64,000 nt of DNA, taken from NCBI GenBank assembly GCA_016841525.1, contig JAENYZ010000001.1, positions 124,001-188,000 on the forward strand, in the 5' to 3' direction. This stretch comes from Anaerolineaceae bacterium. GTDB lineage: Bacteria > Chloroflexota > Anaerolineae > Anaerolineales > Anaerolineaceae. Below, one piece after another: positions 7,741 through 15,856 of this stretch. Position numbers and translations under genes: made by a program. The stretch's first letter is position 1. Each line of letters begins with the position of its first letter. The notes under the pieces were generated by a model, which searched no databases, was not told the DNA's origin, and saw nothing but the letters and a program-made list of their open reading frames with translations.

Positions 7741-9858
7741 ATGCCGCAGAATCGAATAAATTCTCATCCGATATTAGAAATTCCAGAATCTATAACAATT
7801 GAATTTTTTTGGCAGGGTAAACCATTTCATGCCAAAGAAGGAGAGACAATTGCTTCAGCCCTGATTGCGAACGGGGTCAATATTTTTGGTCATCATCCAA
7901 AAGATGACGAACCATTGGGCATATTTTGTGCAAATGGTCAATGTTCACAGTGCATGGTATTGGTTGATGGCAAGCCCATCAAATCTTGCATGACAAAAGT
8001 AAAGCCGGGGTTGTCTGTAATGCCGGCGGATGGTTTGCCAGATATCTCGTCCTTACCAATCGAAGAAACGATATCCTCGAATGAACATAAATTAAATGAA
8101 ATCATCAAAATCCCCGTCTTAATTATTGGCGGTGGGCCTGCCGGGCTATCCGCGGCTATTGAATTAGGAAACCTGGGGATAGATGTTTTACTTGTAGATG
8201 ATAAACCGCAATTGGGCGGTAAGCTTGTCCTCCAAACACATCGCTTCTTTGGCTCTACTAAAGCAGTCTATGCCGGAACAAGAGGTGTGGACATTGCCAA
8301 AATTTTAACCGGACAGTTCGAAGCCCTGGACTCTGTAGAAGTTTGGTTAGAAACAACAGCTGTTGCCATCTTTGAAGAAAAGACGGTTGGTTTGTGGCGA
8401 GCAGAACAGGATAAATATGTTCTTGTAAAACCTGAGGTTTTAATGATTGCGACTGGCGCACGTGAGCGAAGTTTGCCCTTTAAAGGCAACACTTTACCGG
8501 GAATATTTGGCGCAGGCGCTTTTCAAACATTGGTCAATCGTGATTTAGTGAAACCTACGGACAACTTATTTATTATTGGCGGCGGTAATGTCGGGTTAAT
8601 TGCTGGTTATCATGCCCTCCAGGCTGGCATTAATGTCGTCGGACTTGTTGAAGCAATGCCCCAATGCGGCGGCTACAAAGTCCATGAAGATAAATTGGCA
8701 CGTTTTGGCGTGCCCATCCTTACTTCTCACACGATATTGGAAGCAAAGGGCAAGGATCATGTAAAAAGTGTTGTTATTGCGGAGATTGATAAGAATTTTC
8801 AACCCATCCAGGGTACAGAAAAAGAAATCCCCTGTGATTGTGTGTTAATTGCGGTTGGTCTCAATCCGGTGGACGAGTTTATTCAGAAAGCAAAAGAAGT
8901 GAAAATGCCTGTTTTTGCTGCAGGTGATGCCGAAGAAATCGCAGAAGCTTCAGCAGCGATGTACGCCGGGAAAATAAAAGGTATAGAAATCGCACAGTAC
9001 CTCGGATACGACACTCAAAAAATCCCGGAACAATGGCGAGAATTTGAAATCATCTTAAAATCACATCCCGGCGAAGTCATTTCGATCGATGAAGATATAC
9101 ATCATGGTGATGTTTTTCCTGTGATGCATTGTCGACAGGAGATTCCCTGTGATCCCTGCGCATCAGTTTGTCCAAACAATCTTATCCATATCAACCCGGA
9201 TGATATTCGGGGAATCCCAGAATTTTGTTTGCTAGACGGGAAAAATTGCATCGCCTGTGAGCGCTGCGTTGCAATTTGCCCAGGTTTAGCGATAACATTG
9301 GTTGATTATCGGAAGGACCCACTGCATCCAATTGTTTCTATCCCACTGGAGTTTCCTCAAGACAAAATAAAAATAGGTGATACCCTTCCGGTCACCGATG
9401 TAGATGGCAATATCCTGGCACATGTTCTCGTGAAGTATATACGCACACTCCGGCAGTTCTCCCACACCTTAATTGTTCGCGTCCAGGCACCAGCTGAAGT
9501 AGCTACCAGGATAGCCGGAATCAGGATTCCCACAGGATGGACCCAAGAAGAAGACAGTCTGGATAAATATCATCAACAAACAGAACAGGAAAACATCGTT
9601 TGTCGCTGTGAACATATTTCCGCTGACACCATAAGAGACCTGGTACAAAGTGGCGTCAGAGATATTAACCAGATTAAAGCTGCAACAAAAGCGACAATGG
9701 GGGCATGTGGTGGAAAAACCTGTTTATCCCTCATCAAAAAAATATTCAGAGAAGAGGGTGTTTCCACTGATGAAATTACAGAGCCAACACAACGGCCTGT
9801 GTTCGTAGAGATTTCTTTGGAAACTCTTGCAAATAATCGCCAGGAAGTGCAGCAATGA
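7741..9858 (+). CDS. Multidomain flavin/iron-sulfur dehydrogenase, alpha subunit (HcnAB / dye-linked proline dehydrogenase-like)
   Basis: A 705-aa soluble oxidoreductase. Residues about 20-100 are a Fer2-type [2Fe-2S] domain with Cys63, 68, 71 and 83. From about 120 comes an FAD/NAD(P) disulfide-reductase-like module with LIIGGGPAGLSAA and FIIGGGNVGLIAG. Around 460-525 are two [4Fe-4S] motifs, including CIACERCVAICPG. The C-terminus is a BFD-like [2Fe-2S] domain with CRCEH and ACGGKTC. This combines HcnA, HcnB and the small electron-transfer subunits of archaeal dye-linked L-proline dehydrogenases. It overlaps the next gene by ATGA, so the two are probably subunits of one amine or amino-acid dehydrogenase passing electrons to a carrier. 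The substrate is unproven; glycine, sarcosine or proline types are possible. Confidence 0.82.
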   Translation: MPQNRINSHPILEIPESITIEFFWQGKPFHAKEGETIASALIANGVNIFGHHPKDDEPLGIFCANGQCSQCMVLVDGKPIKSCMTKVKPGLSVMPADGLPDISSLPIEETISSNEHKLNEIIKIPVLIIGGGPAGLSAAIELGNLGIDVLLVDDKPQLGGKLVLQTHRFFGSTKAVYAGTRGVDIAKILTGQFEALDSVEVWLETTAVAIFEEKTVGLWRAEQDKYVLVKPEVLMIATGARERSLPFKGNTLPGIFGAGAFQTLVNRDLVKPTDNLFIIGGGNVGLIAGYHALQAGINVVGLVEAMPQCGGYKVHEDKLARFGVPILTSHTILEAKGKDHVKSVVIAEIDKNFQPIQGTEKEIPCDCVLIAVGLNPVDEFIQKAKEVKMPVFAAGDAEEIAEASAAMYAGKIKGIEIAQYLGYDTQKIPEQWREFEIILKSHPGEVISIDEDIHHGDVFPVMHCRQEIPCDPCASVCPNNLIHINPDDIRGIPEFCLLDGKNCIACERCVAICPGLAITLVDYRKDPLHPIVSIPLEFPQDKIKIGDTLPVTDVDGNILAHVLVKYIRTLRQFSHTLIVRVQAPAEVATRIAGIRIPTGWTQEEDSLDKYHQQTEQENIVCRCEHISADTIRDLVQSGVRDINQIKAATKATMGACGGKTCLSLIKKIFREEGVSTDEITEPTQRPVFVEISLETLANNRQEVQQ

Positions 9859-11024
9859 TGCCATCAGAAAACCGGAAGGTTTATGACGTCATTATCATTG
9901 GTGCTGGGTCAATCGGCGTTCCGACTGCATATTTCATGGCCAAAGCCGGCTTGAAAGTTCTCGTCATTGAGATGTATCCCAGTGTTGGGCAGGCATCAAA
10001 TAAACATGCCATCGGGGGTATCCGGGCAACGCATTCAGACCCCGCAAAAATTAACCTTGGCAAACGCAGTATTGATGTTTTTTCAAAATGGCAAAACCTT
10101 CATGGTGATGATATTGAATGGCGGCAAGGCGGTTACTCATACGTCGCTTACCAGGAGGAGCATGCCAATCTTCTACAAAACCTGGTCATCTGGCAGCAAG
10201 AACACAACCTCAATATCACCTGGCTCGGGAAACAAGATCTGCTTGAAGTTTTGCCAAACCTCAATCCTGACCAATTGATTGGCGGCACCTTTTCTCCCGG
10301 GGATGGCAGCGCTTCACCCCTAATTTCTGCTTTTGCATTTCATAAACGGGCTGTCGAGGCTGGCGCTGCCTTCCACTTCAATGAGTCAGTTTTGGATTTT
10401 ATTTTCGATGGCAGTCGAGTGTCAGGGATTATCACTGACAAAGAAAAGTACTACAGCAAAGTTGTTATCAATGCCGCTGGCGGATGGGCAAAGCCATTAT
10501 CAGAAAAAATTGGGCTGGAAATCCCCGTTGAACCTGATTCACATGAGGCGGCGATCACAGAGCCAGTTATGCCGCTGTTCGATCCGATGATCGTTGATAT
10601 GCGAGCCTACCCCGGATCGGCGAACTTCTATTTCTATCAACATCCAACTGGTAAAATCATCTTCTGTATGACCCCTGATCCCCCAATTTGGGGAACCCAT
10701 ACGATTGCTTCAAGTGAGTTTTTACCCAGAGCAGCACGACGACTGATTGAACTCATGCCGGTTTTAAAATACATCAGGGTTCGTAGAGTGTGGCGAGGAA
10801 CTTATCCTATGACACCGGATGGGTCTCCAATTATTGGTAATGTTGATGGTTTGGAAGGATACCTATTAGCAGCTGGAATGTGCGGTCAGGGATTTATGTT
10901 CGGGCCAGGTGTAGGGCAGCTTCTAACAAATATGGTGTTTGATAATCTCGTTGAATCTGATCGGGTGATTTTAGACAACCTATCATTCCATCGGAATTTT
11001 GACGTTGTAGAAAGGCTAAAATAA
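9855..11024 (+). CDS. FAD-dependent amino acid oxidase-family subunit (HcnC / SoxB-like beta subunit)
   Basis: A 389-aa DAO-family flavoprotein that would hold the substrate-oxidising site. The N-terminal dinucleotide-binding motif is IIIGAGSIGVPTAYFMAKAG (about residues 11-31), with the FAD-ribose acid ahead at VIEMYP. The GGIRATHSD segment resembles the flavin-contacting loop of sarcosine oxidase beta and proline dehydrogenase beta. The C-terminal RVWRGTYPMTPDGSPIIG and CGQGFMFGPGVGQLL are typical of the family. It overlaps the alpha gene by 4 bp and the HAD gene by one base. Substrate is predicted only at class level: a secondary amine or amino acid. Confidence 0.85.
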   Translation: MMPSENRKVYDVIIIGAGSIGVPTAYFMAKAGLKVLVIEMYPSVGQASNKHAIGGIRATHSDPAKINLGKRSIDVFSKWQNLHGDDIEWRQGGYSYVAYQEEHANLLQNLVIWQQEHNLNITWLGKQDLLEVLPNLNPDQLIGGTFSPGDGSASPLISAFAFHKRAVEAGAAFHFNESVLDFIFDGSRVSGIITDKEKYYSKVVINAAGGWAKPLSEKIGLEIPVEPDSHEAAITEPVMPLFDPMIVDMRAYPGSANFYFYQHPTGKIIFCMTPDPPIWGTHTIASSEFLPRAARRLIELMPVLKYIRVRRVWRGTYPMTPDGSPIIGNVDGLEGYLLAAGMCGQGFMFGPGVGQLLTNMVFDNLVESDRVILDNLSFHRNFDVVERLK

Positions 11025-11629
11025 TGGTAGAGGCAATTGTTCTTGATTTTGGCGGCGTAATAATCCGTACAGAAGACCATACAGGTCGTAGAGAAATAGA
11101 GAAAAAATACGGTCTGCCAGAAGGCAGCATTCACAATCTAGTTTTCGAATCAGTTGTTTCGCAGTCCGCAAGCGTTGGTGAGCTTGATTCCAGTAAAATA
11201 TGGGATTTTATTGCCGGTGAACTGTCGCTTTCTGAAGATGAGCTAAATCAATTTAAAGACAAGTTTTGGGCTGGCGATTATATTGACCATGAATTGATTG
11301 AATTTATGAAGTCATGCAGACCAAGCTATAAAACCGCAATTCTGAGCAACGCATGGAATAACCTGAGAAGCACACTGGCTGAAGCATATAACATAAAAGA
11401 AGGTGAAACAGTAGACCATATCCTGGTATCCGCAGAACTTGGCGTTGTGAAACCAGATCCAAAGATTTATCAAATTTTAGCTGAAACAATCGACTGCGAT
11501 TTTAATGACATTCTCTTTGTTGATGATTTTATTGAAAATATCGAAGGTGCAAATTCATTGGGAATTCAAACAATTCATTATAGACCAGGTTTAGACTTGA
11601 TTAATGAGATAAAATCAAGGTTGGTATAA
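11024..11629 (+). CDS. HAD-IA family hydrolase (YihX-like)
   Basis: A 201-aa haloacid dehalogenase-like protein. Motif I is LDFGGVI, where the usual second Asp is Gly, as in YihX-like and epoxide hydrolase N-terminal members. Motif II is ILSNAW, the lysine motif III is GVVKPDPKIY, and motif IV is FVDDFIENIEGA. The small cap lies between motifs I and II. The start ATG overlaps the stop of the dehydrogenase beta gene, so it belongs to that operon. It may act on a phosphorylated by-product of that pathway, but the substrate is unknown. Confidence 0.82.
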   Translation: MVEAIVLDFGGVIIRTEDHTGRREIEKKYGLPEGSIHNLVFESVVSQSASVGELDSSKIWDFIAGELSLSEDELNQFKDKFWAGDYIDHELIEFMKSCRPSYKTAILSNAWNNLRSTLAEAYNIKEGETVDHILVSAELGVVKPDPKIYQILAETIDCDFNDILFVDDFIENIEGANSLGIQTIHYRPGLDLINEIKSRLV

Positions 11630-11662
11630 CTCAAATTTTTACGCGATGAAAGAAGACACGCG

Positions 11663-13861
11663 ATGCAGCTTGAACAATTTCTGGAAAAATTACCAGAAAA
11701 TTATTCCGTTTTTGACATAGAACAAATAAAAAAGGCCTATCAGATTGCACAGAAAGCGCATGAGGGGCAAACCCTCGCGAGCGGACTGCCTTATATCTCC
11801 CATTGTGTTGCTGTAGCGACAATTCTGGCAGAAATGACGGTGCCTCCTGAGTTGATAATTACAGCCTTATTACATGACGCTGTCGAAGACACAAACATCA
11901 CCCTTGAAGATATTCGAAAAGAATTCAACCAAGAAGTTGCCACGCTTGTTGACGGGGTTACAAAATTAACACACTTACCTAATCTTTTACGTGGGGACCA
12001 ACACAAAGACATCCCTGGAAAAGAAAAAGGGCAAATACCCCATCGAAAAGTACGAGAAGATGAAATTGCAGAAACCTTAAGAAAAACATTTCTTGCAATG
12101 AGCGATGATATTCGGGTGGTTTTGGTTAAACTTGCCGATCGCCTCCATAATATGCGGACGCTCTCTTATCTTGAAGAAGACATTCAAAAACGCATTGCCC
12201 AGGAAACCCTCGATATTTTTGCGCCGTTAGCAAACCGATTAGGCATTTGGCAAATCAAGTGGGAGCTAGAGGATCTTGCCTTCAGATATGTTTCCCCGAA
12301 AGAATACAAAAGTATTGCTGAAAAATTAGCAAATCGCAGAGCTGATCGAGAAAATCAGATCCAGGAAATTATTAACCGGTTGCATAAAGAACTCGGAGCA
12401 GAAGGCATCAAAGCTAAGATTTCTGGAAGACCCAAACACATCTATTCCATTTATCAGAAAATGGTCCAAAAAGAAAAACCATTTGAAATGTTAATGGACT
12501 TAAGGGGCGTTCGATTGATTGTTGAGGATGTGGCAGCTTGTTACAAAGCTTTGGGTGTGGTTCACATGAAATGGCGACCGATCCCAGGCGAATTCGATGA
12601 CTATATTGCAGCAAAAAAAGACAACAATTATCAATCCTTACATACGGCTGTAATCTTTGATGACGGCAAGCCCCTTGAAGTTCAAATTCGAACCCAGGAT
12701 ATGCATGAAAGCGCTGAATATGGTATTGCTGCCCACTGGCGTTACAAAGAAGACCAGAGCAATATTAAAGAATCATACCAACAAAAAATTAGCTGGTTGA
12801 GAAGTCTATTTGCCTGGCAACAAGATGAAGAAAACGCCGATGACCTTGTTGACAGCTGGAAATCTGACGTCTTCAAGGATCGGGTCTACGTTCTCACACC
12901 CCAGGGAGACATCATTGATTTGCCTGCGGGTTCAACACCAATCGATTTTGCTTATCATGTCCATACCGAAATCGGCCATCGGTGTCGCGGTGCAAAAATC
13001 AACGGTAAACTGGTCTCATTGGACTATGTATTACAAACGGGAGATCAGGTTGAAATCCTGACGGCTAAACGCGGCGGTCCATCCCGCGACTGGTTGAACA
13101 CAACCCTGGGATTGGTCCACACAAGTCGCGCACGATCAAAAATAAAACAATGGTTCAAGAAACAAGACCGGGACTTGAATTTGACGCAGGGGAAAGTCAT
13201 CCTTGAGAAAGAATTTAAACGCCTTGGCCTTAAATCAGTAAATCTTGATGAAATCCTGCCAGAACTCAATGTAAAAACGCTCGATGACCTTTACGTTGCG
13301 ATTGGATGCGGTGATATCGGCTCTGGTCGAGTGATAAACAAGCTCGCAGAGATAGAAGAAGAGGACCTTGAACCAGAATTAGAATTTGAGCTGATTGAAG
13401 CACCTTCATCAATTGTTCCATCGGATGCGGTTAAAGTGATGGGACTAAAGGGCATCGCAACCACTATGGCGAAATGCTGCAACCCGATGCCAGGTGATGA
13501 AATTATCGGTTACATCACCCGCGGAAGAGGAGCAACCATCCACCGGGCAGATTGCCCAAATATTTTACGTGTTACCGAAAAAGAACGCCTTGTAGAAGTT
13601 TCTTGGGGACAACCCGGGAAAACCTTCACTGTACCTATTCAAATCAAAGCTTACGATCGCCAGGGTTTAATGGGAGATATCTCCAATGTCATCTCTGACG
13701 AATCAATAAACCTGATTGACATGAGCTTGAAAATGAATCAACATTTAGCTGTGATAAAAATTGTGCTCGGCGTGCAGGGAATTTCTCAACTCAGCAGGGT
13801 TTTAACAAAGCTCGAAAACCTGCCCAATGTATTTGAAGCCAAACGGCAGCGACCCGGCTAA
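11663..13861 (+). CDS. rel: Long RelA/SpoT homologue, (p)ppGpp synthetase/hydrolase
   Basis: A 732-aa stringent-response enzyme. The N-terminal HD hydrolase domain has the metal ligands His in YISHC, H71-D72 with E75-D76 (LLHDAVEDT) and the later Asp in KLADRLHNMRTL, so ppGpp hydrolysis looks intact. The synthetase domain carries RGVRLIV and GEFDDYIAAKKDNNYQSLHT. Its E310-x-D-D is the acidic motif of monofunctional RelA rather than the RxKD usual in bifunctional Rel. Then follow TGS (about 400-465, starting DRVYVLTPQGDI), a zinc-finger region with AKCCNPMPGDEIIG, and a C-terminal ACT domain from about 655. No strong ribosome-binding site is visible. It may be co-transcribed with the HAD gene 33 bp upstream. 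Confidence 0.93.
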   Translation: MQLEQFLEKLPENYSVFDIEQIKKAYQIAQKAHEGQTLASGLPYISHCVAVATILAEMTVPPELIITALLHDAVEDTNITLEDIRKEFNQEVATLVDGVTKLTHLPNLLRGDQHKDIPGKEKGQIPHRKVREDEIAETLRKTFLAMSDDIRVVLVKLADRLHNMRTLSYLEEDIQKRIAQETLDIFAPLANRLGIWQIKWELEDLAFRYVSPKEYKSIAEKLANRRADRENQIQEIINRLHKELGAEGIKAKISGRPKHIYSIYQKMVQKEKPFEMLMDLRGVRLIVEDVAACYKALGVVHMKWRPIPGEFDDYIAAKKDNNYQSLHTAVIFDDGKPLEVQIRTQDMHESAEYGIAAHWRYKEDQSNIKESYQQKISWLRSLFAWQQDEENADDLVDSWKSDVFKDRVYVLTPQGDIIDLPAGSTPIDFAYHVHTEIGHRCRGAKINGKLVSLDYVLQTGDQVEILTAKRGGPSRDWLNTTLGLVHTSRARSKIKQWFKKQDRDLNLTQGKVILEKEFKRLGLKSVNLDEILPELNVKTLDDLYVAIGCGDIGSGRVINKLAEIEEEDLEPELEFELIEAPSSIVPSDAVKVMGLKGIATTMAKCCNPMPGDEIIGYITRGRGATIHRADCPNILRVTEKERLVEVSWGQPGKTFTVPIQIKAYDRQGLMGDISNVISDESINLIDMSLKMNQHLAVIKIVLGVQGISQLSRVLTKLENLPNVFEAKRQRPG

Positions 13862-13882
13862 AACGAGATATGATATTCAGCG

Positions 13883-13922
13883 CAAAAGACTGATTTGCCC
13901 TGACAAAAGACTGATTTGCCCT
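13883..13922 (+). repeat. 19-bp tandem direct repeat, 21-bp period
   Basis: The 19-mer CAAAAGACTGATTTGCCCT occurs at 13883-13901 and exactly again at 13904-13922, separated by GA. It lies between rel and the DUF1540-like gene and its second copy includes the probable -35 element. Two helical turns of spacing would put both copies on the same DNA face. Confidence 0.95.
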
Positions 13923-13943
13923 TTACTATTTAAAATTTATAGT
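13916..13943 (+). promoter_or_regulatory. Probable promoter of the DUF1540-like gene
   Basis: TTGCCC (13916-13921), a 16-bp spacer and TATAGT (13938-13943), 49 bp before the ATG. The -35 hexamer is inside the second copy of the direct repeat. Confidence 0.5.
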
Positions 13944-13992
13944 GTAAAATCTCGACCGAGCAACCACTATGAAATCTTAATCAGGAGGAATT

Positions 13993-14250
13993 ATGCCTCG
14001 AATTCATTGCCATTATCTTGATTGTGTTTTCCTTGATGGAAAATATTGCAGTGCAGCTGCAATTGAATTAGATCCGGATACTGGATGTAAAACCTACCAA
14101 CCCAATGAAGATGTTGAAATTGAGGATTGGGATGAGCCAGAAGACATCGATGAGTGGGATGAAATGGAAGACGATGAAGAAGAAGATCTCTGGTTAGACG
14201 ACGATGATGATTTACTCGATCTCGAATTAGATGACGAGGATGACTTTTAA
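13993..14250 (+). CDS. Small DUF1540-like Cys-motif protein with acidic tail
   Basis: An 85-aa protein of two parts. Residues 1-36 carry regularly spaced Cys and His (CHYLDC, then YCSA, then a TGC followed by TYQ), resembling the DUF1540 metal-binding pattern C-x-x-x-x-C...C-x-A...T-x-C-x-T. Residues 38-85 are nearly all Asp, Glu and Trp/Leu and must be disordered and strongly negative. The start is clear: AGGAGG lies 6 nt before ATG. The protein probably binds zinc through the N-terminal part. Its role is unknown; the acidic tail could mimic nucleic acid or bind a basic partner. Confidence 0.8.
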   Translation: MPRIHCHYLDCVFLDGKYCSAAAIELDPDTGCKTYQPNEDVEIEDWDEPEDIDEWDEMEDDEEEDLWLDDDDDLLDLELDDEDDF

Positions 14251-14325
14251 TCAAAGTCTCCAAGCCAATTCACCTTCATAATTAACGGCACCAGCGCTAT
14301 TGTTGATTATGATTTTCATAAAATA

Positions 14326-14361
14326 AAAACTGAAGGCTTAATTGAGCCTTCTGTTGTTTAA
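14326..14361 (+). terminator. Terminator after the DUF1540-like gene
   Basis: Stem GAAGGCT / AGCCTTC (14332-14338 and 14345-14351) with a 6-nt loop, followed by TGTTGTTT. The stem is short and the T-run broken, so it may be leaky. The rest of 14251-14462 shows no gene. Confidence 0.55.
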
Positions 14362-14462
14362 ATTACCCATAAACCACCATAAGCATCATATTGAGTATAA
14401 TTCTACATATAAAATCAAAACTGCGTTATCCTTAACATTTAATATAGAGAAAGCAGAAAATT

Positions 14463-14984
14463 ATGACTGAAAATGAATATCTTCCTTATAAAGCAATCAA
14501 CGTTTACATCGAGAGCGATTTCTTGCGAAAAACCCTCGAGTTCATTTTGAAGAATATCAATAGCTTACCAAAAGAAGACCAAATATCTTTTGTAAAGTTA
14601 TTCAGAGAATTTGTCAATATACTTGGATTTCGCAATCCAATGCGAGCCCCCCTTACACTCCAGGTAAACGCTTATATTAAAGCCTTTGAAGAAAAAGATG
14701 AGGTCATCCCATTTACACTCTCCACCTGGGCGAAAATCAAATCAGATTTTGCATCTAAAGTGAAATCCTGGCTTGAATCTGAAGGATGGGATCAATTAAG
14801 CACAGAAAAGAATTTTGACGAAAATGAGGGTTTTCTCAACAAATGGCCGGAGGGATTATCATTTGAAAAAATTATCGAAGACTTTAAAAAAGCTCATCCA
14901 AAATTTGATTTTGACGAGGACAACTTAATCCTGATGGTTTTATGGATCTCAGGAAGATTACCCCAGGAAGATTCTGGTTTATAA
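14463..14984 (+). CDS. Hypothetical protein
   Basis: I do not recognise this 173-aa protein. It has no signal peptide or membrane segment, and it looks helical with acidic and aromatic residues. The start follows GAGAAAG at a usable distance. It is followed after 41 bp by the Asp23/Gls24 gene and nusB on the same strand, so the three may share a transcript. No catalytic motif is seen. It may be specific to this lineage. Confidence 0.65.
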   Translation: MTENEYLPYKAINVYIESDFLRKTLEFILKNINSLPKEDQISFVKLFREFVNILGFRNPMRAPLTLQVNAYIKAFEEKDEVIPFTLSTWAKIKSDFASKVKSWLESEGWDQLSTEKNFDENEGFLNKWPEGLSFEKIIEDFKKAHPKFDFDEDNLILMVLWISGRLPQEDSGL

Positions 14985-15025
14985 TTTTAGCTGCACACAC
15001 TTTTAACCGTTTGACGGGAGTTATT

Positions 15026-15376
15026 ATGGATACCTCTGCGACACAAGAAGATGTCGGAAAGACAACGATATCAACTGAAGTACTGCACAAAATTGCCCGC
15101 CTCACCACACTCAGCGTAGATGGTGTTTGTCGTATGGCAAGTTTTAAGGGCAGCTTTGAAAAAATTTTAGGTAAAGAAGAATACGAGGGGGTTAAGGTTC
15201 AGATCAGAGATAATATGGTATTTGCAGAGATATTTGTTGTTCTAATTAGCGGTTTGAATGTTCGTGATATTTCAAGAGAGATACAATCACGGGTTTCAAG
15301 AGCAATATCGGAGATCGTAGGTATGGAAGTCGGCGGTGTCAACATCCATATTATGGATATCGATTTCAGTGCATAA
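15026..15376 (+). CDS. Asp23/Gls24 family protein (DUF322)
   Basis: A 116-aa small cytosolic protein of the Asp23/Gls24 family, whose members are linked to cell-envelope homeostasis and alkaline stress, and often sit next to nusB. It shows the family pattern: an N-terminal ISTEVLHKIARLTTLSVDGV, then a beta-strand part ending VVGV-like in EVGGVNIHIMDIDF. I chose ATG 15026, preceded by GGGAG at 5 nt. The longer frame from 14942 overlaps the previous gene and lacks a signal. It lies 27 bp before nusB, the usual neighbour. Confidence 0.85.
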   Translation: MDTSATQEDVGKTTISTEVLHKIARLTTLSVDGVCRMASFKGSFEKILGKEEYEGVKVQIRDNMVFAEIFVVLISGLNVRDISREIQSRVSRAISEIVGMEVGGVNIHIMDIDFSA

Positions 15377-15403
15377 ATAATAATCAAAAAGAAGACATTT
15401 AAT

Positions 15404-15856
15404 ATGAAATCACGCACTAAAGCCCGAAGTATCGCCTTACAGGTTCTTTACGAAGTGGATATCAGCGGGCACAAACCCGGGAAAGTCCTTGAAGAACATT
15501 TCCTGCGTTTAAAAATGGACAATACTCATAAAAAATTTATCAGTGAGATTGTTTCTGGCGTGACTTCTTATAAAGAAGTTCTTGATGAATTTATTGCTGA
15601 TTTTGCGCCAGAGTGGCCGCTGGACCAGGTCGCATTTATTGATCGCAACCTGTTAAGGATTGCATTATGGGAAATGGGCGTCTACAAGAATACCCCTGTT
15701 AAAGTTGTTATTAATGAAGCTGTGGAGCTGGCTAAATTATATGGTGCTGAGGGATCACCAAGATTTATTAACGGTGTTTTAGGGGGATTTATTGATAACC
15801 TGCAAGAAATCAAATTTAACATGGAGATCATTCAGGACAATGAAGAAGAGCAATAA
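15404..15856 (+). CDS. nusB: Transcription antitermination factor NusB
   Basis: A 150-aa RNA-binding protein that with NusE (S10) binds boxA in rRNA operon leaders and supports antitermination. The N-terminal RTKARSIALQVLYEVDI and the PVKVVINEAVELAKLYG and FINGVLGG segments are hallmark NusB sequences. Length matches the family. It overlaps the start of the following lipoprotein gene by 17 bp, so the two are likely translated from one mRNA. Confidence 0.95.
   Translation: MKSRTKARSIALQVLYEVDISGHKPGKVLEEHFLRLKMDNTHKKFISEIVSGVTSYKEVLDEFIADFAPEWPLDQVAFIDRNLLRIALWEMGVYKNTPVKVVINEAVELAKLYGAEGSPRFINGVLGGFIDNLQEIKFNMEIIQDNEEEQ

Noticed and set aside
7741-11024. Hydrogen cyanide synthase HcnABC
   Set aside because: Domain similarity exists, but the extra [4Fe-4S] and BFD parts fit dye-linked dehydrogenases as well, so cyanide production is not claimed.
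13991-14263. 90-codon frame opposite the DUF1540-like gene
   Set aside because: It is the antisense of the acidic tail (His/Arg/Leu-rich) and has no start signal.
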